A stretch of 64,000 nt of DNA. It comes from Kluyvera sichuanensis (GTDB lineage Bacteria > Pseudomonadota > Gammaproteobacteria > Enterobacterales > Enterobacteriaceae). The stretch lies in the NCBI RefSeq assembly GCF_014218705.1, contig NZ_JABBJF010000015.1, positions 1 to 64,000 on the forward strand. The letters are read 5' to 3'. Shown here in pieces: positions 8,791 to 17,898 of the stretch (position 1 is the first letter of the stretch; every line of letters begins with the position of its first letter). Position numbers and translations under genes: made by a program. Under the pieces are notes generated by a model. The model made no database searches and had not been told where the DNA came from. It worked only from the letters and a program-made list of their open reading frames with translations.

Positions 8791-10328
8791 CAGTGGGCGC
8801 CTCCGCCTCCACCACCCGCGCCAAACGGCGGTCTGGCGAACCATACCAGGCCCAACAGGACGAGGAATATCCCGGCCGAAACCCAGAAGATTTCGTTGGC
8901 GGAGACAATCAGCCCCTGGTTGGTGATCTGCTGGGCTATCCAGCCGGAAGCCTGCTGCTGCGTCATGCCCATACCCTGCAGCTGATCGTACATCTGCTGG
9001 GCGTTCGGGTTGAACGGCGTCACTGACTCCGTTAGCTGCGCATGGTGCAACGCCTCGCGGTTGGTCCACAGCGTGGTGGTTATCGAGGTGCCGATAGAAC
9101 CTGCTAGCGTACGGGTAAAGTTCGACAAGCTCGATGCCGCCGCCAGACGCTCAGGCGGTAGCCCGGAGAGCGTGATGGTGGTCAACGGCATGAAGAAGCA
9201 CGCCACGGCGAAGCCCTGAATAAACTGCGGCCATGCCGACGCGCCGAAGTCCATCCCCGGTTCGAAGGTATAGGCACGCCAGTAGAAACAGACGGCATAC
9301 ATAATAAAGCTGAAGGTGACCAGACGGCGCATATCCAGCTTGTGGGCAAAGCGACCGATAATCGGCGACAGCAGCACCGGAATCACCCCGACCGGTGCGG
9401 ACGCCAGACCTGCCCAGGTTGCGGTGTACCCGTAGACCTCCTGCAATAGCTGCGGCAACAGAACAATGGCGCCGAAGTAGAGCATATAGGCAAGGCTGAT
9501 ACATAGACAGCCGATGGTAAAGTTTCGCGACTTAAACAACGACAGATCGACTATCGGGTTATCGTCGGTTAACTCCCAGACAATCAGGAAGCTTAGCGAT
9601 ACCACCGCCACCACCGTCAGTACGACTATCTCCGTTGAGTTAAACCAGTCGAGCTCTTTACCCTGGTCGAGCATGACCTGCAGGCTACCAATACCCAGCA
9701 CCAGAAGCGCCAGGCCAATACCATCGATACGCCGCTGCTCAGTCTTCGTCTCACGACCGCGCAGGCTCTGGAGGCTTAACAGCACGACCAGGGCACCGAT
9801 TGGCACGTTGATGAAGAAGATCCAGCCCCAGTGATAGTTATCGCTGATATAGCCGCCCAGAATCGGCCCGCAAATGGGCGCCACAATCACCGTCATTGAC
9901 CACAGCGCCAGTGCAACGGCGCGCTTGGCCGGCGGGTAGTTGTTGAGCAACAGGCTTTGCGACAGTGGAATCAGCGGCCCGGCAACAACCCCCTGAATCA
10001 CGCGGAAGAAAATCAGCATGCCCAGGCTGTTGGATACCCCACATGCCCATGATGCAATGACGAAGGCGACGGTTGACCACAGGAACAGCTTCACCTCGCC
10101 GACGCGTTTTGCCAGCCAGCCGGTAATCGGAATGGAGATGGCGTTCGCCACCCCAAACGAGGTGATGACCCATGTCCCCTGGCTCAGCGATGAGCCAAGG
10201 TTACCGGCGATGGTCGGAATCGCCACGTTGGCGATGGTGGAGTCCAGCACCTGCATGAAGGTGGCTAGCGACAGCGCAATGGTCATAATGACCAGCTGCG
10301 CGCCTTCCAGCGGTTTTTGCTGTTGCAT
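8790..10328 (-). CDS. emrB: EmrB, multidrug efflux MFS permease (DHA2 family)
   Basis: 512 residues, the same as E. coli EmrB, nearly identical along the length; 14 membrane helices. It exports hydrophobic uncouplers and drugs (CCCP, nalidixic acid, thiolactomycin) with H+ antiport through EmrA and TolC. Motif A-type GWLAKRVGEVKLF, motif C GPILGGYI, and the glycine-rich C-terminus FGAGGGGGGAH are visible. The ATG at 10328 gives the orthologous start MQQQKPLEG; a GTG three codons upstream is possible. It lies 16 bp after emrA in one operon. Confidence 0.97.
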   Translation of the reverse strand: MQQQKPLEGAQLVIMTIALSLATFMQVLDSTIANVAIPTIAGNLGSSLSQGTWVITSFGVANAISIPITGWLAKRVGEVKLFLWSTVAFVIASWACGVSNSLGMLIFFRVIQGVVAGPLIPLSQSLLLNNYPPAKRAVALALWSMTVIVAPICGPILGGYISDNYHWGWIFFINVPIGALVVLLSLQSLRGRETKTEQRRIDGIGLALLVLGIGSLQVMLDQGKELDWFNSTEIVVLTVVAVVSLSFLIVWELTDDNPIVDLSLFKSRNFTIGCLCISLAYMLYFGAIVLLPQLLQEVYGYTATWAGLASAPVGVIPVLLSPIIGRFAHKLDMRRLVTFSFIMYAVCFYWRAYTFEPGMDFGASAWPQFIQGFAVACFFMPLTTITLSGLPPERLAAASSLSNFTRTLAGSIGTSITTTLWTNREALHHAQLTESVTPFNPNAQQMYDQLQGMGMTQQQASGWIAQQITNQGLIVSANEIFWVSAGIFLVLLGLVWFARPPFGAGGGGGGAH

Positions 10329-10344
10329 TACGCGCACCCCAGCA

Positions 10345-11517
10345 TTAGTTGGCGTTGGCCTGGACGATGTCGTTGATCAGCTTGTTAACCGGGTCGAGGC
10401 TGATTTCACGCGCGTTACTCTCGTAAACCGGGCTGGTGCGGATCTGGTTAGCCAGCATCTGACCGTCGCGGTTAGAGGTGTCGACCTTCACCAGCGTAGA
10501 CAGACCAATACGCAGCGGGTGTTGTTCCAGCTGTTTCTCATCCAGTTCGATACGCACCGGCAGACGCTGTACCACTTTGATCCAGTTACCGGTGGCGTTC
10601 TGTGCCGGCAGCAGGGAGAAGGCGCTACCGGTACCCATATCCAGACCGACCACTTTACCGGTGTATTTCACATCATCGCCGTAAATATCGCTGACGACGG
10701 TGACCGGCTGACCAATACGCATATGCGCAAGCTGGGTCTCTTTGAAGTTAGCATCTACCCACAGGTTGCTGGCAGGCACAACGGCCATCAGCGGTGTGGT
10801 TGGGCTAATCTGCGCGCCCGGCTGTACGGAACGACGAGAAACGTAGCCGCTCATCGGGCTGACGATTTTGGTACGCTGCAGGGCAAGCCATGCGTTACGG
10901 ACTTCGGTCGCTGCCTGACGAACCGTAGGCTGATCTTCAAGCTTAGTGCCGAGGATCATTGCCTGGTTAGCATTGTACTGTTGAATCGCCACGTCCAGAG
11001 CGGCCTGCGCGCTGGTGACGGCATCTTTGGCGTGCTGCAGCTCTTCGCGGCCAATCAGGTTGGCGTTGCCCAGCGGAATTCGACGGTTAAGGTCGGTTTG
11101 CGCCTGAGCCAGCGTGGTTTTGCGAATATCGATATTCGCCTGCAGCTGCTTGTTGTTGATCATCAGCTGACGCATCTGACGGACGCTTGAGGCAAGCTGA
11201 GTCTGCGCTTTCTCAAAGGCCTGCTGAGCATCGGTCTGATCGAGGGTGACCAGCACGTCGCCCTGCTTAATATAGTCGGTGTTATCAGCCCAGACTTTGG
11301 TCACGCTGCCAGATACCTGCGCCATGATTTGAACCTGGTTACCTGCCACGTAAGCGTCATCGGTTTCTTCATAATGACGCAACACCAAAAACCAGTAGCT
11401 CCCATAGGCTACGGCAATAATAACAAAGAGCAAGGTCAACAAGATGAGGGCGCTTTTACGTTTGCCTTTCTTGTTGGCGGTTTGCTGCGGGGCTTGAGTC
11501 TCCGCATTTGCGCTCAT
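10345..11517 (-). CDS. emrA: EmrA, membrane fusion protein of the EmrAB-TolC pump
   Basis: 390 residues. One N-terminal inner-membrane anchor (about residues 25-45) is followed by a lipoyl/barrel-sandwich half (ETDDAYVAGNQVQIMAQVSG), a long periplasmic alpha-hairpin (about 90-200), the second lipoyl half (IVSPMSGYVSRRSVQPGAQISP) and a beta-barrel region. It links EmrB to TolC. The ATG at 11517 has a GGAG site and gives MSANAETQ as in orthologues; an ATG four codons upstream exists. The hairpin ahead of it may set the pump level relative to MprA. Confidence 0.97.
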   Translation of the reverse strand: MSANAETQAPQQTANKKGKRKSALILLTLLFVIIAVAYGSYWFLVLRHYEETDDAYVAGNQVQIMAQVSGSVTKVWADNTDYIKQGDVLVTLDQTDAQQAFEKAQTQLASSVRQMRQLMINNKQLQANIDIRKTTLAQAQTDLNRRIPLGNANLIGREELQHAKDAVTSAQAALDVAIQQYNANQAMILGTKLEDQPTVRQAATEVRNAWLALQRTKIVSPMSGYVSRRSVQPGAQISPTTPLMAVVPASNLWVDANFKETQLAHMRIGQPVTVVSDIYGDDVKYTGKVVGLDMGTGSAFSLLPAQNATGNWIKVVQRLPVRIELDEKQLEQHPLRIGLSTLVKVDTSNRDGQMLANQIRTSPVYESNAREISLDPVNKLINDIVQANAN

Positions 11518-11574
11518 GTGATTCTCCACATTCTTATTATTTGTTTCGGCTTAGCCGACCTGTTTTTCCTACCA

Positions 11575-11607
11575 GAAAGGCCAGCAGAAGTTATCTGCTG
11601 GCCTTTC
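11575..11607 (-). terminator. Intergenic hairpin between mprA and emrA
   Basis: A perfect 14-bp stem (GAAAGGCCAGCAGA/TCTGCTGGCCTTTC) with a 5-nt loop lies 24 bp after the mprA stop. There is no long T-run on the minus strand, so it probably acts as a partial terminator or RNA-stabilising stem within the operon. Confidence 0.65.
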
Positions 11608-11631
11608 ATCTACTTTTTTAACGCGGTGGTA

Positions 11632-12162
11632 TCAGCGCAGGGCATCCAGTACGGAACCGTCTTCTTCCATCTGATCCAGACGGGTGAGAAGCTTGCGGGT
11701 GATATGTTCGAGCTGGTCTTTTTCAGCCAGGCTCAGTGAAGACCAAAGCTGGTGCAGACAGTGATGCTGAGGAGGCAGCACCTCGCGCAGGAACTCATGA
11801 CCTTTTTCGGTCAACTGCAGGTGCAGACAACGGCGGTCATTGTCGCTTTCACGACGTTCAATCCAGCCGCGTTTTTCCAGTTCATCGGCAATACGCGTGG
11901 CGTTGGTGCGTGATGAACCCAGCGCGCAGCTGAGCTCGGAAGGCTGAATACTGTGATTTTCTTGAGACTCCAGCGTGATTAGCGCCATAAACAACGTCTC
12001 GTTAATCCCCTGAGCCTTCAGCATTTTATTACGGTTGTCCAGCAGCTTGCCCTGCATGTGCATGCAAAGGCGAGTGAGAAGGATCTCCTGGAAAGGGAAC
12101 TCTTCGCTGCGGCTGGCGCGGAATTTCAGCATTTGTTCAATGGGCGTAAACGAACTATCCAT
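11632..12162 (-). CDS. mprA: MprA (EmrR), MarR-family repressor of emrAB
   Basis: 176 residues, full length. A winged helix-turn-helix of MarR type occupies residues 55-125: the recognition helix is in [22 protein letters not shown], and the wing is [16 protein letters not shown] with the conserved Asp-Arg-Arg. It represses its own operon and is released by pump substrates such as CCCP or salicylate. It is the first gene of mprA-emrA-emrB. Confidence 0.97.
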   Translation of the reverse strand: MDSSFTPIEQMLKFRASRSEEFPFQEILLTRLCMHMQGKLLDNRNKMLKAQGINETLFMALITLESQENHSIQPSELSCALGSSRTNATRIADELEKRGWIERRESDNDRRCLHLQLTEKGHEFLREVLPPQHHCLHQLWSSLSLAEKDQLEHITRKLLTRLDQMEEDGSVLDALR

Positions 12163-12180
12163 CTGGGCATTACCTCATTA

Positions 12181-12200
12181 GTTACAGTCGATATAGTAAC
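12181..12200. promoter_or_regulatory. Candidate MprA operator upstream of mprA
   Basis: The inverted repeat GTTAC-N10-GTAAC lies 19-38 bp upstream of the mprA ATG in an AT-rich promoter stretch. MprA is known to repress at its own promoter. Assigning this particular repeat is inference. Confidence 0.35.
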
Positions 12201-12297
12201 GATAGTGACAAATAAAGTAAATGAATTATTGTCCGTAATTTATGTGGTTAGTCTATGACATAACGCTGCCGGATACGTATACCCGGCAGCAGCGCCG

Positions 12298-13479
12298 CTA
12301 TTCCGCTTCCTGGCGGTGAAAACCCCACCACCAGACTAACAGGTTGGCGACAGCCATCAGGCTGCCCGCGATGCACACGCCCAGCCAGCCGGCGTGCTGC
12401 CAGGCAGAGGCCGACAGCAGCGAGCCCGCCGCGCCGCCGATAAAATAGCTGGTCATATAGCCTGCGGTGAGGCGGTTACGAGCATCCGGCTGAACGCGGT
12501 AAATCACCGTCTGGTTGGTGATATGCACGCCTTGCACCATCAGGTCGAGCACCAGTATCCCGATGATTAGCGCGATAGCGGACGTATGCCCGTACCAGAT
12601 AGCGACCCAGGAAAGCAGCAGTAACACCAGACCCCAGGTGGTGGTCAGATGCGCTTTGCCTTTATCCGCCAGCCCACCGACCGGACGTGCGCCCAGCGCA
12701 CCAGCGGCACCTGCAAGGCCAAACAGGCCGATAGTACCTTCAGAATAGTTAAACGGCGCGCCGGAGAGCAGAAATGCCATCGACGTCCACAGAATGCTGA
12801 AGTTGGCGAAGGTCAGGCAGCCGAGTAGCGCGCGGGTGCGCAGCAGCTTGTCGCTGGCGAAGAGGCTAAAGATAGAACCGAGCAGCTGCGGGTAGTTAAG
12901 ATGCGTCTCCTGCTTGAGCTTCGGCAGCCCGCGCCACAACGCGAAGGCCAGCAGTACCATCAGCGCGGAGGCCACCCAGTAAACGGTGCGCCAGCCGCCG
13001 AGGCTTGCCAGCAGCCCGGCAACGGTGCGCGCCAGCAGTATCCCCAGCAGTAGTCCGCTCATCACCGTACCGACAACTTTGCCGCGTTTTTCCGGCGCGG
13101 CGAGAGTGGCAGCCATCGGCACCAGCAACTGGGCGACAACGGAGAACAGACCAGTCAGCGCGGTACCGAGGATCATCATGCCGAGCGAGCTGCTGCTGGC
13201 GGTGATCAGCATGCCGCCTGCGGCCAGCAGGGTCATGAATACGATAAGTGAACGGCGCTCGAACATATCGCCAAGCGGCACCAGGGACAGCAGCCCGGCG
13301 GCGTAGCCAAGCTGGGCGGCAGTGACGATAAAACCGGCCTGTCCGGCGCTAAGCGAGAAGTGGCGGGCGATGGTCTCCAGCAGCGGCTGCGCGTAGTAGT
13401 TACTGGCTACGGCAAGGCCGGTGGCGACCGACATTAAAACGATCAAAGCCGGGCTAAGCCCGTGAGCAGGTTTAGTCAT
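12298..13479 (-). CDS. ygaY: MFS drug/solute exporter, YgaY-like (intact)
   Basis: 393 residues with 12 predicted membrane helices. The motif A-like loop PLGDMFERRSLIV follows helix 2, and a proline/glycine-rich motif C region follows (GLLLGILLARTVAGLLASLGG). The position between mprA and proX is that of E. coli ygaY, which is a disrupted gene in E. coli K-12, whereas here the reading frame is complete. The family resembles sugar or drug efflux carriers; the substrate is unknown. No clear Shine-Dalgarno precedes the ATG. Confidence 0.85.
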   Translation of the reverse strand: MTKPAHGLSPALIVLMSVATGLAVASNYYAQPLLETIARHFSLSAGQAGFIVTAAQLGYAAGLLSLVPLGDMFERRSLIVFMTLLAAGGMLITASSSSLGMMILGTALTGLFSVVAQLLVPMAATLAAPEKRGKVVGTVMSGLLLGILLARTVAGLLASLGGWRTVYWVASALMVLLAFALWRGLPKLKQETHLNYPQLLGSIFSLFASDKLLRTRALLGCLTFANFSILWTSMAFLLSGAPFNYSEGTIGLFGLAGAAGALGARPVGGLADKGKAHLTTTWGLVLLLLSWVAIWYGHTSAIALIIGILVLDLMVQGVHITNQTVIYRVQPDARNRLTAGYMTSYFIGGAAGSLLSASAWQHAGWLGVCIAGSLMAVANLLVWWWGFHRQEAE

Positions 13480-13603
13480 GGTATTGAGAAAGTAAGGAAA
13501 GATGGGGTCGATAATAACGAAAGGTGCGGGGGAGGGGGGAAATGATGCGTAGCGGATTGTGCTTTTTGGTGGACGCCGAGCCTTCCCGGCGTCGCGTTGC
13601 TCG

Positions 13604-13632
13604 GCCGGGCTACTAATATGATGTAGCCCGGC
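13604..13632. repeat. REP-like inverted repeat
   Basis: GCCGGGCTAC and GTAGCCCGGC are separated by 9 bp, inside a GC-rich stretch (13560-13640) resembling enterobacterial REP elements. It lies just downstream of proX and would form a 3' stabilising stem on the proVWX mRNA. Confidence 0.6.
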
Positions 13633-13650
13633 GTCGGCGCAACGATTTAT

Positions 13651-14646
13651 TTATTTCTGCGCGGCCAGCGCCTCTTTCACCCAACCATCAAACACCTGCT
13701 GGTGGGCTTTGATCCAACCGTCGACCTGACCCTGCACGTCGGCTTCTGATGCTTTGCCGTCATGCATCATGGCGTTCTGTGCGTTGATGTCGGACAGCGG
13801 CAGCTTCATGATGGCAAACAGCTTCGCCGCTGCCGGGTTTTTCTCGGCCCAGGCTTTGTTGGCGACAATATGCATGGTGCTGACCGGGAAGCCATAGTTT
13901 GCGCCGTTAGACAGCTTGGTATCGATATTTTTCTGCACGCCCGGCAGGGAAGAGAACGGCACCTGCAGCCAGACGACATCTTTACCCGGCTTCAGCACAT
14001 CGCTTACCCAGTAAGGCGTCCAGGTGTAATACAGAATCGGCTTACCTTCTTTGAAGCGGGTGATGGTATCGGCCATCATTGCCGCGTAGTTACCCTGGTT
14101 GTGCTCGACGGTTTTCGTCAGCTCATAGGCGTCCATCTGGTGGTTAATCACCGCTTCACAGCCCCAGCCAGGGTTACAGCCGGTGAGGTCGGCTTTGCCG
14201 TTACCGTTGGTGTCAAACAGCTTGGCAATCTTAGGATCTTTTAGCTGCTCAATATTGGTGATGTGGTATTGGTCGGCGGTTTTTTTATCAATCAGATAAC
14301 CCTGTGCCGCGCCGTTGACCAGCGTGCCTTCACGGTAGAATTTCTTGTCACCACCGGCGGCGGCGTACATATCATCATGCAATGGGATCCAGTTGACGGC
14401 GGTGAAGGTGGCATCACCCGCAGCCAGTGAGGTGTAAGCCACGTTGTAGTCGACTTCGTTTGGCTTATCGACGGTGTAGCCCAGTTTTTCCAGCGCGCGG
14501 CTGACCAGCAGCGTCTGGAAGGTCTCTTCGGAGAGGGTACTCTGTACCGGCTGAACGGTAATGCCTTTCCCAGGGAGGTCGGCGGCGAACGTGCTGGCTG
14601 AAACCAGCGTAGTGAAAGCGGTAGCTAAGACGAATGAGTGTCGCAT
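13651..14646 (-). CDS. proX: ProX, periplasmic glycine betaine/proline betaine-binding protein
   Basis: 331 residues. The signal peptide [22 protein letters not shown] is cleaved before DLPGKGITV. OpuAC-type binding fold; Trp-rich regions that form the betaine cage are present ([33 protein letters not shown]). The start at 14646 (MRHS) matches orthologues; an in-frame start 57 nt upstream would bury the signal peptide. It delivers betaines to ProW/ProV. Last gene of the osmotically induced proU operon. Confidence 0.97.
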   Translation of the reverse strand: MRHSFVLATAFTTLVSASTFAADLPGKGITVQPVQSTLSEETFQTLLVSRALEKLGYTVDKPNEVDYNVAYTSLAAGDATFTAVNWIPLHDDMYAAAGGDKKFYREGTLVNGAAQGYLIDKKTADQYHITNIEQLKDPKIAKLFDTNGNGKADLTGCNPGWGCEAVINHQMDAYELTKTVEHNQGNYAAMMADTITRFKEGKPILYYTWTPYWVSDVLKPGKDVVWLQVPFSSLPGVQKNIDTKLSNGANYGFPVSTMHIVANKAWAEKNPAAAKLFAIMKLPLSDINAQNAMMHDGKASEADVQGQVDGWIKAHQQVFDGWVKEALAAQK

Positions 14647-14711
14647 CGTTGTTCCTTTAATAGTGATTGTTGCGGAGCATTGGCCCGACGCCTGCCGGGC
14701 CAATACGATGG

Positions 14712-15773
14712 TTACTTAGAGAAGGGACGCATCAGGAGGCCAACCGGGCCGGTATTGAACCAGCGACGGTTGCCTTTGCTGCGAGAATCGCGGCCTACGG
14801 CCTGGGTCAGGCGGTCGAGAATAATCGCGAGGATAACGATCCCGACGCCGCCCACGGTGGCAAGGCCCATATCCAGACGGCCGATACCGCGCAGTACCAT
14901 CTGACCCAGACCGCCGACGGCGATCATCGAGGCGATAACCACCATCGACAGCGCCAGCATCAGCGTCTGGTTCACACCGGCCATAATGGTCGGCATCGCC
15001 AGCGGTAACTGCACTTTGAACAGCATCTGGCGCGGGCTGGCACCAAAGGAGCGCGACGCTTCGATAAGGTCGGCCGGTACCTGGTTAATCCCGAGAATGG
15101 TCAGACGCACAATCGGCGGCAGGGCAAAGATAATGGTCACCACCACGCCCGGTACGTTACCGATACCGAACAGCATGACGATCGGCACCAGATAAACGAA
15201 CGCTGGCGTGGTCTGCATCGCATCGAGCAGCGGCCGGATAATCTTTGACGCCCGTGGGCTGCGCGCCAGCCATATGCCGAGCGGCAGGCCTATCACCACG
15301 CAGAACAGCAGCGCGGTCAGCACCAGGGCAAGCGTAATCATCGCCTGAGACCACGCGCCGATAGCGCCGATAGCAATCAGCGAAATCAGAGTCGCAATGC
15401 CCATACCGACGCTGGAAATCTGCCAGGCGATCAGGGCGAAAATAATAATCGCCACCGGTGCAGGCATCCCCAGCAGCAGCTGCTGGAAGGCGCTCAGGAT
15501 GTAATCGACAGGCACGCGAATGCCCTGGAACACCGGGCGGAAGTGCGTGACCACCCAGTCGATCCCCTGTGTCACCCAGCTATCAAGCGGGATCAGCGTT
15601 TTATGGAACGGGTCCATAATATTGAAGTGCTCAGGCTGCGGTGCGGGCGCGTTATGCAGCCAGTCGGCGCCGCCGCCGGACGGTGCTGATGCCGGTGAAC
15701 CCCAGGCATCGGCGGAGTTAGCTGCGCTATCGGCAGCCGGTGTGGTATCCCACGGATTTGATTGATCAGCCAT
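14712..15773 (-). CDS. proW: ProW, ProU betaine ABC transporter permease
   Basis: 353 residues. A long hydrophilic N-terminal tail (about 95 residues) precedes 6-7 membrane helices, which is typical of ProW. The EAA loop with the coupling helix is in [25 protein letters not shown]. It overlaps the end of proV by 8 bp, so translation is coupled. Confidence 0.97.
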   Translation of the reverse strand: MADQSNPWDTTPAADSAANSADAWGSPASAPSGGGADWLHNAPAPQPEHFNIMDPFHKTLIPLDSWVTQGIDWVVTHFRPVFQGIRVPVDYILSAFQQLLLGMPAPVAIIIFALIAWQISSVGMGIATLISLIAIGAIGAWSQAMITLALVLTALLFCVVIGLPLGIWLARSPRASKIIRPLLDAMQTTPAFVYLVPIVMLFGIGNVPGVVVTIIFALPPIVRLTILGINQVPADLIEASRSFGASPRQMLFKVQLPLAMPTIMAGVNQTLMLALSMVVIASMIAVGGLGQMVLRGIGRLDMGLATVGGVGIVILAIILDRLTQAVGRDSRSKGNRRWFNTGPVGLLMRPFSK

Positions 15774-16971
15774 TGTTTGTTGCCCCCTCGCGATCTAATG
15801 CCTGTAGCAGCATTCTTTTTGAAATAACGCCGACGTACTGCTGTTCTTCTCCAACAACCGGTACGGCGCAGGGTGCATGACCCACGTGAGAGAGCAATTC
15901 GCTGAGCGGCGTCTGGGCATCAACGGCCAGCGGCTCGTCAATTAATGCCGCCTCGATTCCCTGATTCGCCTTTAGGGCCTCTTTCAATGAATCGATGGAG
16001 ACAATGCCAACAAACTTATTACCGCGTTCGATGACGTAACCATATTCACGGTCATCATCCTGTAATAATTTCAATGCCGAACGAGGGCCGAAACCTGGCG
16101 TTTTACGGATAAGGCCATCCGGATTACGGCGGGCAATATCTTTGGCGCTAAAGACCTGGCTAATATCCACGCCGCGGAAGAAGGTGCGGACATAATCATT
16201 GGCCGGGTTATTCAGAATTTCATCAGGCGTGCCGACCTGTACCACTTCGCCATTTTGCATAATGGCAATACGGTCGCCAATTCGCATCGCTTCATCGAGA
16301 TCATGGGAAATAAAGACCACGGTGCGCTGATGCTTCGCCTGTAATTTTATCAACTCATCCTGCATCTCGGTGCGGATTAATGGGTCGAGCGCCGAGAAGG
16401 CCTCATCCATTAATAGAATGTCGGGGTTGATGGCGAGCGCGCGGGCTAAACCGACGCGCTGACGCATGCCGCCGGAGAGTTCGTCCGGGTAACCATGAGC
16501 GTAGTTCTCAAGGCCAACCTGACGCAGCGCGTCCAGCGCTTTCTCCTGAGGTTCCTGGGCGGGAACGCCGGCGAGATCCATGCCGAAAGCGGTATTCTCC
16601 AGCACGCTCATATGCGGCATGAGCGCAAATGACTGGAATACCATCGCGATTTTTTTACGGCGAACTTCCCGCAGCTCGGCATCGGATATTTTGGCAATAT
16701 CCATACCGTCTATCAGCACCTGACCGCGAGTCGGTTCTATCAGACGATTGAGAAGGCGTACCATGGTGGATTTGCCGGAGCCAGATAACCCCATGATGAC
16801 AAATATCTCGCCTTCTTCAATGGCCAGACTGGCGTCTTTAACGCCAAGTGATAATCCAGTTTTATCGAGAATTTGCTCTTTGGTAAAACCTTTCTCGATA
16901 TATTTAAATGCTCGCTGTGGGTGCTCGCCGAATATTTTATAAAGATTCTTAACTTCTAATTTAACTGCCAT
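15766..16971 (-). CDS. proV: ProV, ProU ABC transporter ATPase with C-terminal CBS domains
   Basis: 401 residues. Walker [10 protein letters not shown] (about 58-66), Q-loop [10 protein letters not shown], signature [15 protein letters not shown], Walker [14 protein letters not shown]-loop FISHDLDEA. Residues 280-395 form a pair of CBS motifs, the osmosensing part in related OpuA systems. It is the first gene of proVWX. The known H-NS-sensitive downstream regulatory element of proU lies inside the 5' part of proV; I cannot verify it by eye. Confidence 0.97.
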   Translation of the reverse strand: MAVKLEVKNLYKIFGEHPQRAFKYIEKGFTKEQILDKTGLSLGVKDASLAIEEGEIFVIMGLSGSGKSTMVRLLNRLIEPTRGQVLIDGMDIAKISDAELREVRRKKIAMVFQSFALMPHMSVLENTAFGMDLAGVPAQEPQEKALDALRQVGLENYAHGYPDELSGGMRQRVGLARALAINPDILLMDEAFSALDPLIRTEMQDELIKLQAKHQRTVVFISHDLDEAMRIGDRIAIMQNGEVVQVGTPDEILNNPANDYVRTFFRGVDISQVFSAKDIARRNPDGLIRKTPGFGPRSALKLLQDDDREYGYVIERGNKFVGIVSIDSLKEALKANQGIEAALIDEPLAVDAQTPLSELLSHVGHAPCAVPVVGEEQQYVGVISKRMLLQALDREGATNNG

Positions 16972-17039
16972 GCAATATGCGATTTCCTGTTTTTAGTTTA
17001 TGTCGATATGTTACCTGATGAAAATAATGACCTGTTTAT

Positions 17040-17067
17040 ACCCTAGCATACTGAGACGATGTGACAA
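17040..17067 (-). promoter_or_regulatory. proU P2-type sigma-70 promoter
   Basis: On the minus strand TTGTCA and TAGGGT are separated by 16 bp, about 70 bp upstream of the proV ATG. TAGGGT is the unusual -10 element that I recall for the osmotically controlled proU P2 promoter of E. coli/Salmonella. The surrounding 16972-17340 is AT-rich and contains no gene, as expected for the H-NS-bound proU upstream region. Confidence 0.65.
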
Positions 17068-17344
17068 CCCTCAATCCGTTTTCAATCGAAATAGCTAATA
17101 GGGTGATATCGCCGTCATTTCCCATGATATAAGGGCTGAGGGCGAATTGACGCTGATTGATTTTTTTATGAATTTCGATGCGAAATTTGGTTGAGATCTA
17201 AAAAAAGGCATGAATATTGTCTGAAAAATCACTGCCGAATTTTGAGTGATATTTGTATGATGATGGCGATTTTTTGAGAAATATCCGGGTAATCATCAGG
17301 GGGATATTTGGCAGGGAAATGGAGAATAATGGAGGGAAATTAAT

Positions 17345-17379
17345 GCCCGCAAATAGCGATTATTTGCGGGCGTTTTTTT
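17345..17379. terminator. Terminator at the 3' end of the AhpD-like gene
   Basis: The stem GCCCGCAAATA/TATTTGCGGGC abuts the stop codon of the minus-strand gene. The T-run (seven T) is on the plus strand, so it also insulates proU from plus-strand readthrough. Confidence 0.7.
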
Positions 17380-17380
17380 A

Positions 17381-17812
17381 TTACATCCGCATGCTGACGG
17401 CAAGGCGGTTAAAGGCGTTCATCAGGCTGATGGCGAAGGTCATATCGCTAATCTGCTCGGCGCTGAAATGAACCAGCAGCGGTTGGTACACGCTGTCTTC
17501 TGCGCGGTTTTCCGCGATGTGGGTCAGATCTTCTGCCCAGGCCAGCGCTGCACGCTCGGCATCGCTGAAGTGATTGCTCACTCGCCATCCCGCCAGCGCA
17601 TCCAACTTCACCTGGTCCACGCCAGACTTACGCAGCGCTTTGCTGTGCATCTCCAGACAGAAGGCGCAGCCGTTAATCTGCGACACGCGCAGGTAAAGCA
17701 GCTCCAGCAGAGGGCGCTCCAGCGAGCTTTTTTCCAGGGCGATGCTGGCCTGAACCAGCCCGGCATAGACGTTCGGGCTCAGTTCACTATAGGGTTGGCG
17801 TAATGCAGTCAT
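17381..17812 (-). CDS. AhpD-like carboxymuconolactone decarboxylase family protein
   Basis: 143 residues, all-helical CMD fold. The redox motif CxxC is in INGCAFCLEMHSKALR (Cys49 and Cys52, with a nearby His), as in alkylhydroperoxidase AhpD and YciW-type proteins. It likely reduces peroxides or acts in a thiol-dependent reaction. It is divergent from a MocR-type regulator with 86 bp between them, and this regulator is the probable controller. E. coli has nrdHIEF at this place. Confidence 0.88.
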   Translation of the reverse strand: MTALRQPYSELSPNVYAGLVQASIALEKSSLERPLLELLYLRVSQINGCAFCLEMHSKALRKSGVDQVKLDALAGWRVSNHFSDAERAALAWAEDLTHIAENRAEDSVYQPLLVHFSAEQISDMTFAISLMNAFNRLAVSMRM

Positions 17813-17898
17813 ATTGTCACTCCTCGTTCAAGATGGGACAAAAATAGCACTATAATGGTCTTAAAAAGATAGCCATATTTGGAGTAAAAAATAAGACC

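Noticed and set aside
10018-11190. 390-codon plus-strand open frame opposite emrA/emrB
   Set aside because: It spans two well-identified genes in antisense, has no ribosome-binding site and follows from codon bias of the real genes.
17253-17471. 72-codon plus-strand frame across the proU upstream region
   Set aside because: Includes a transcription terminator hairpin and runs into the antisense of the AhpD-like gene; no ribosome-binding site.
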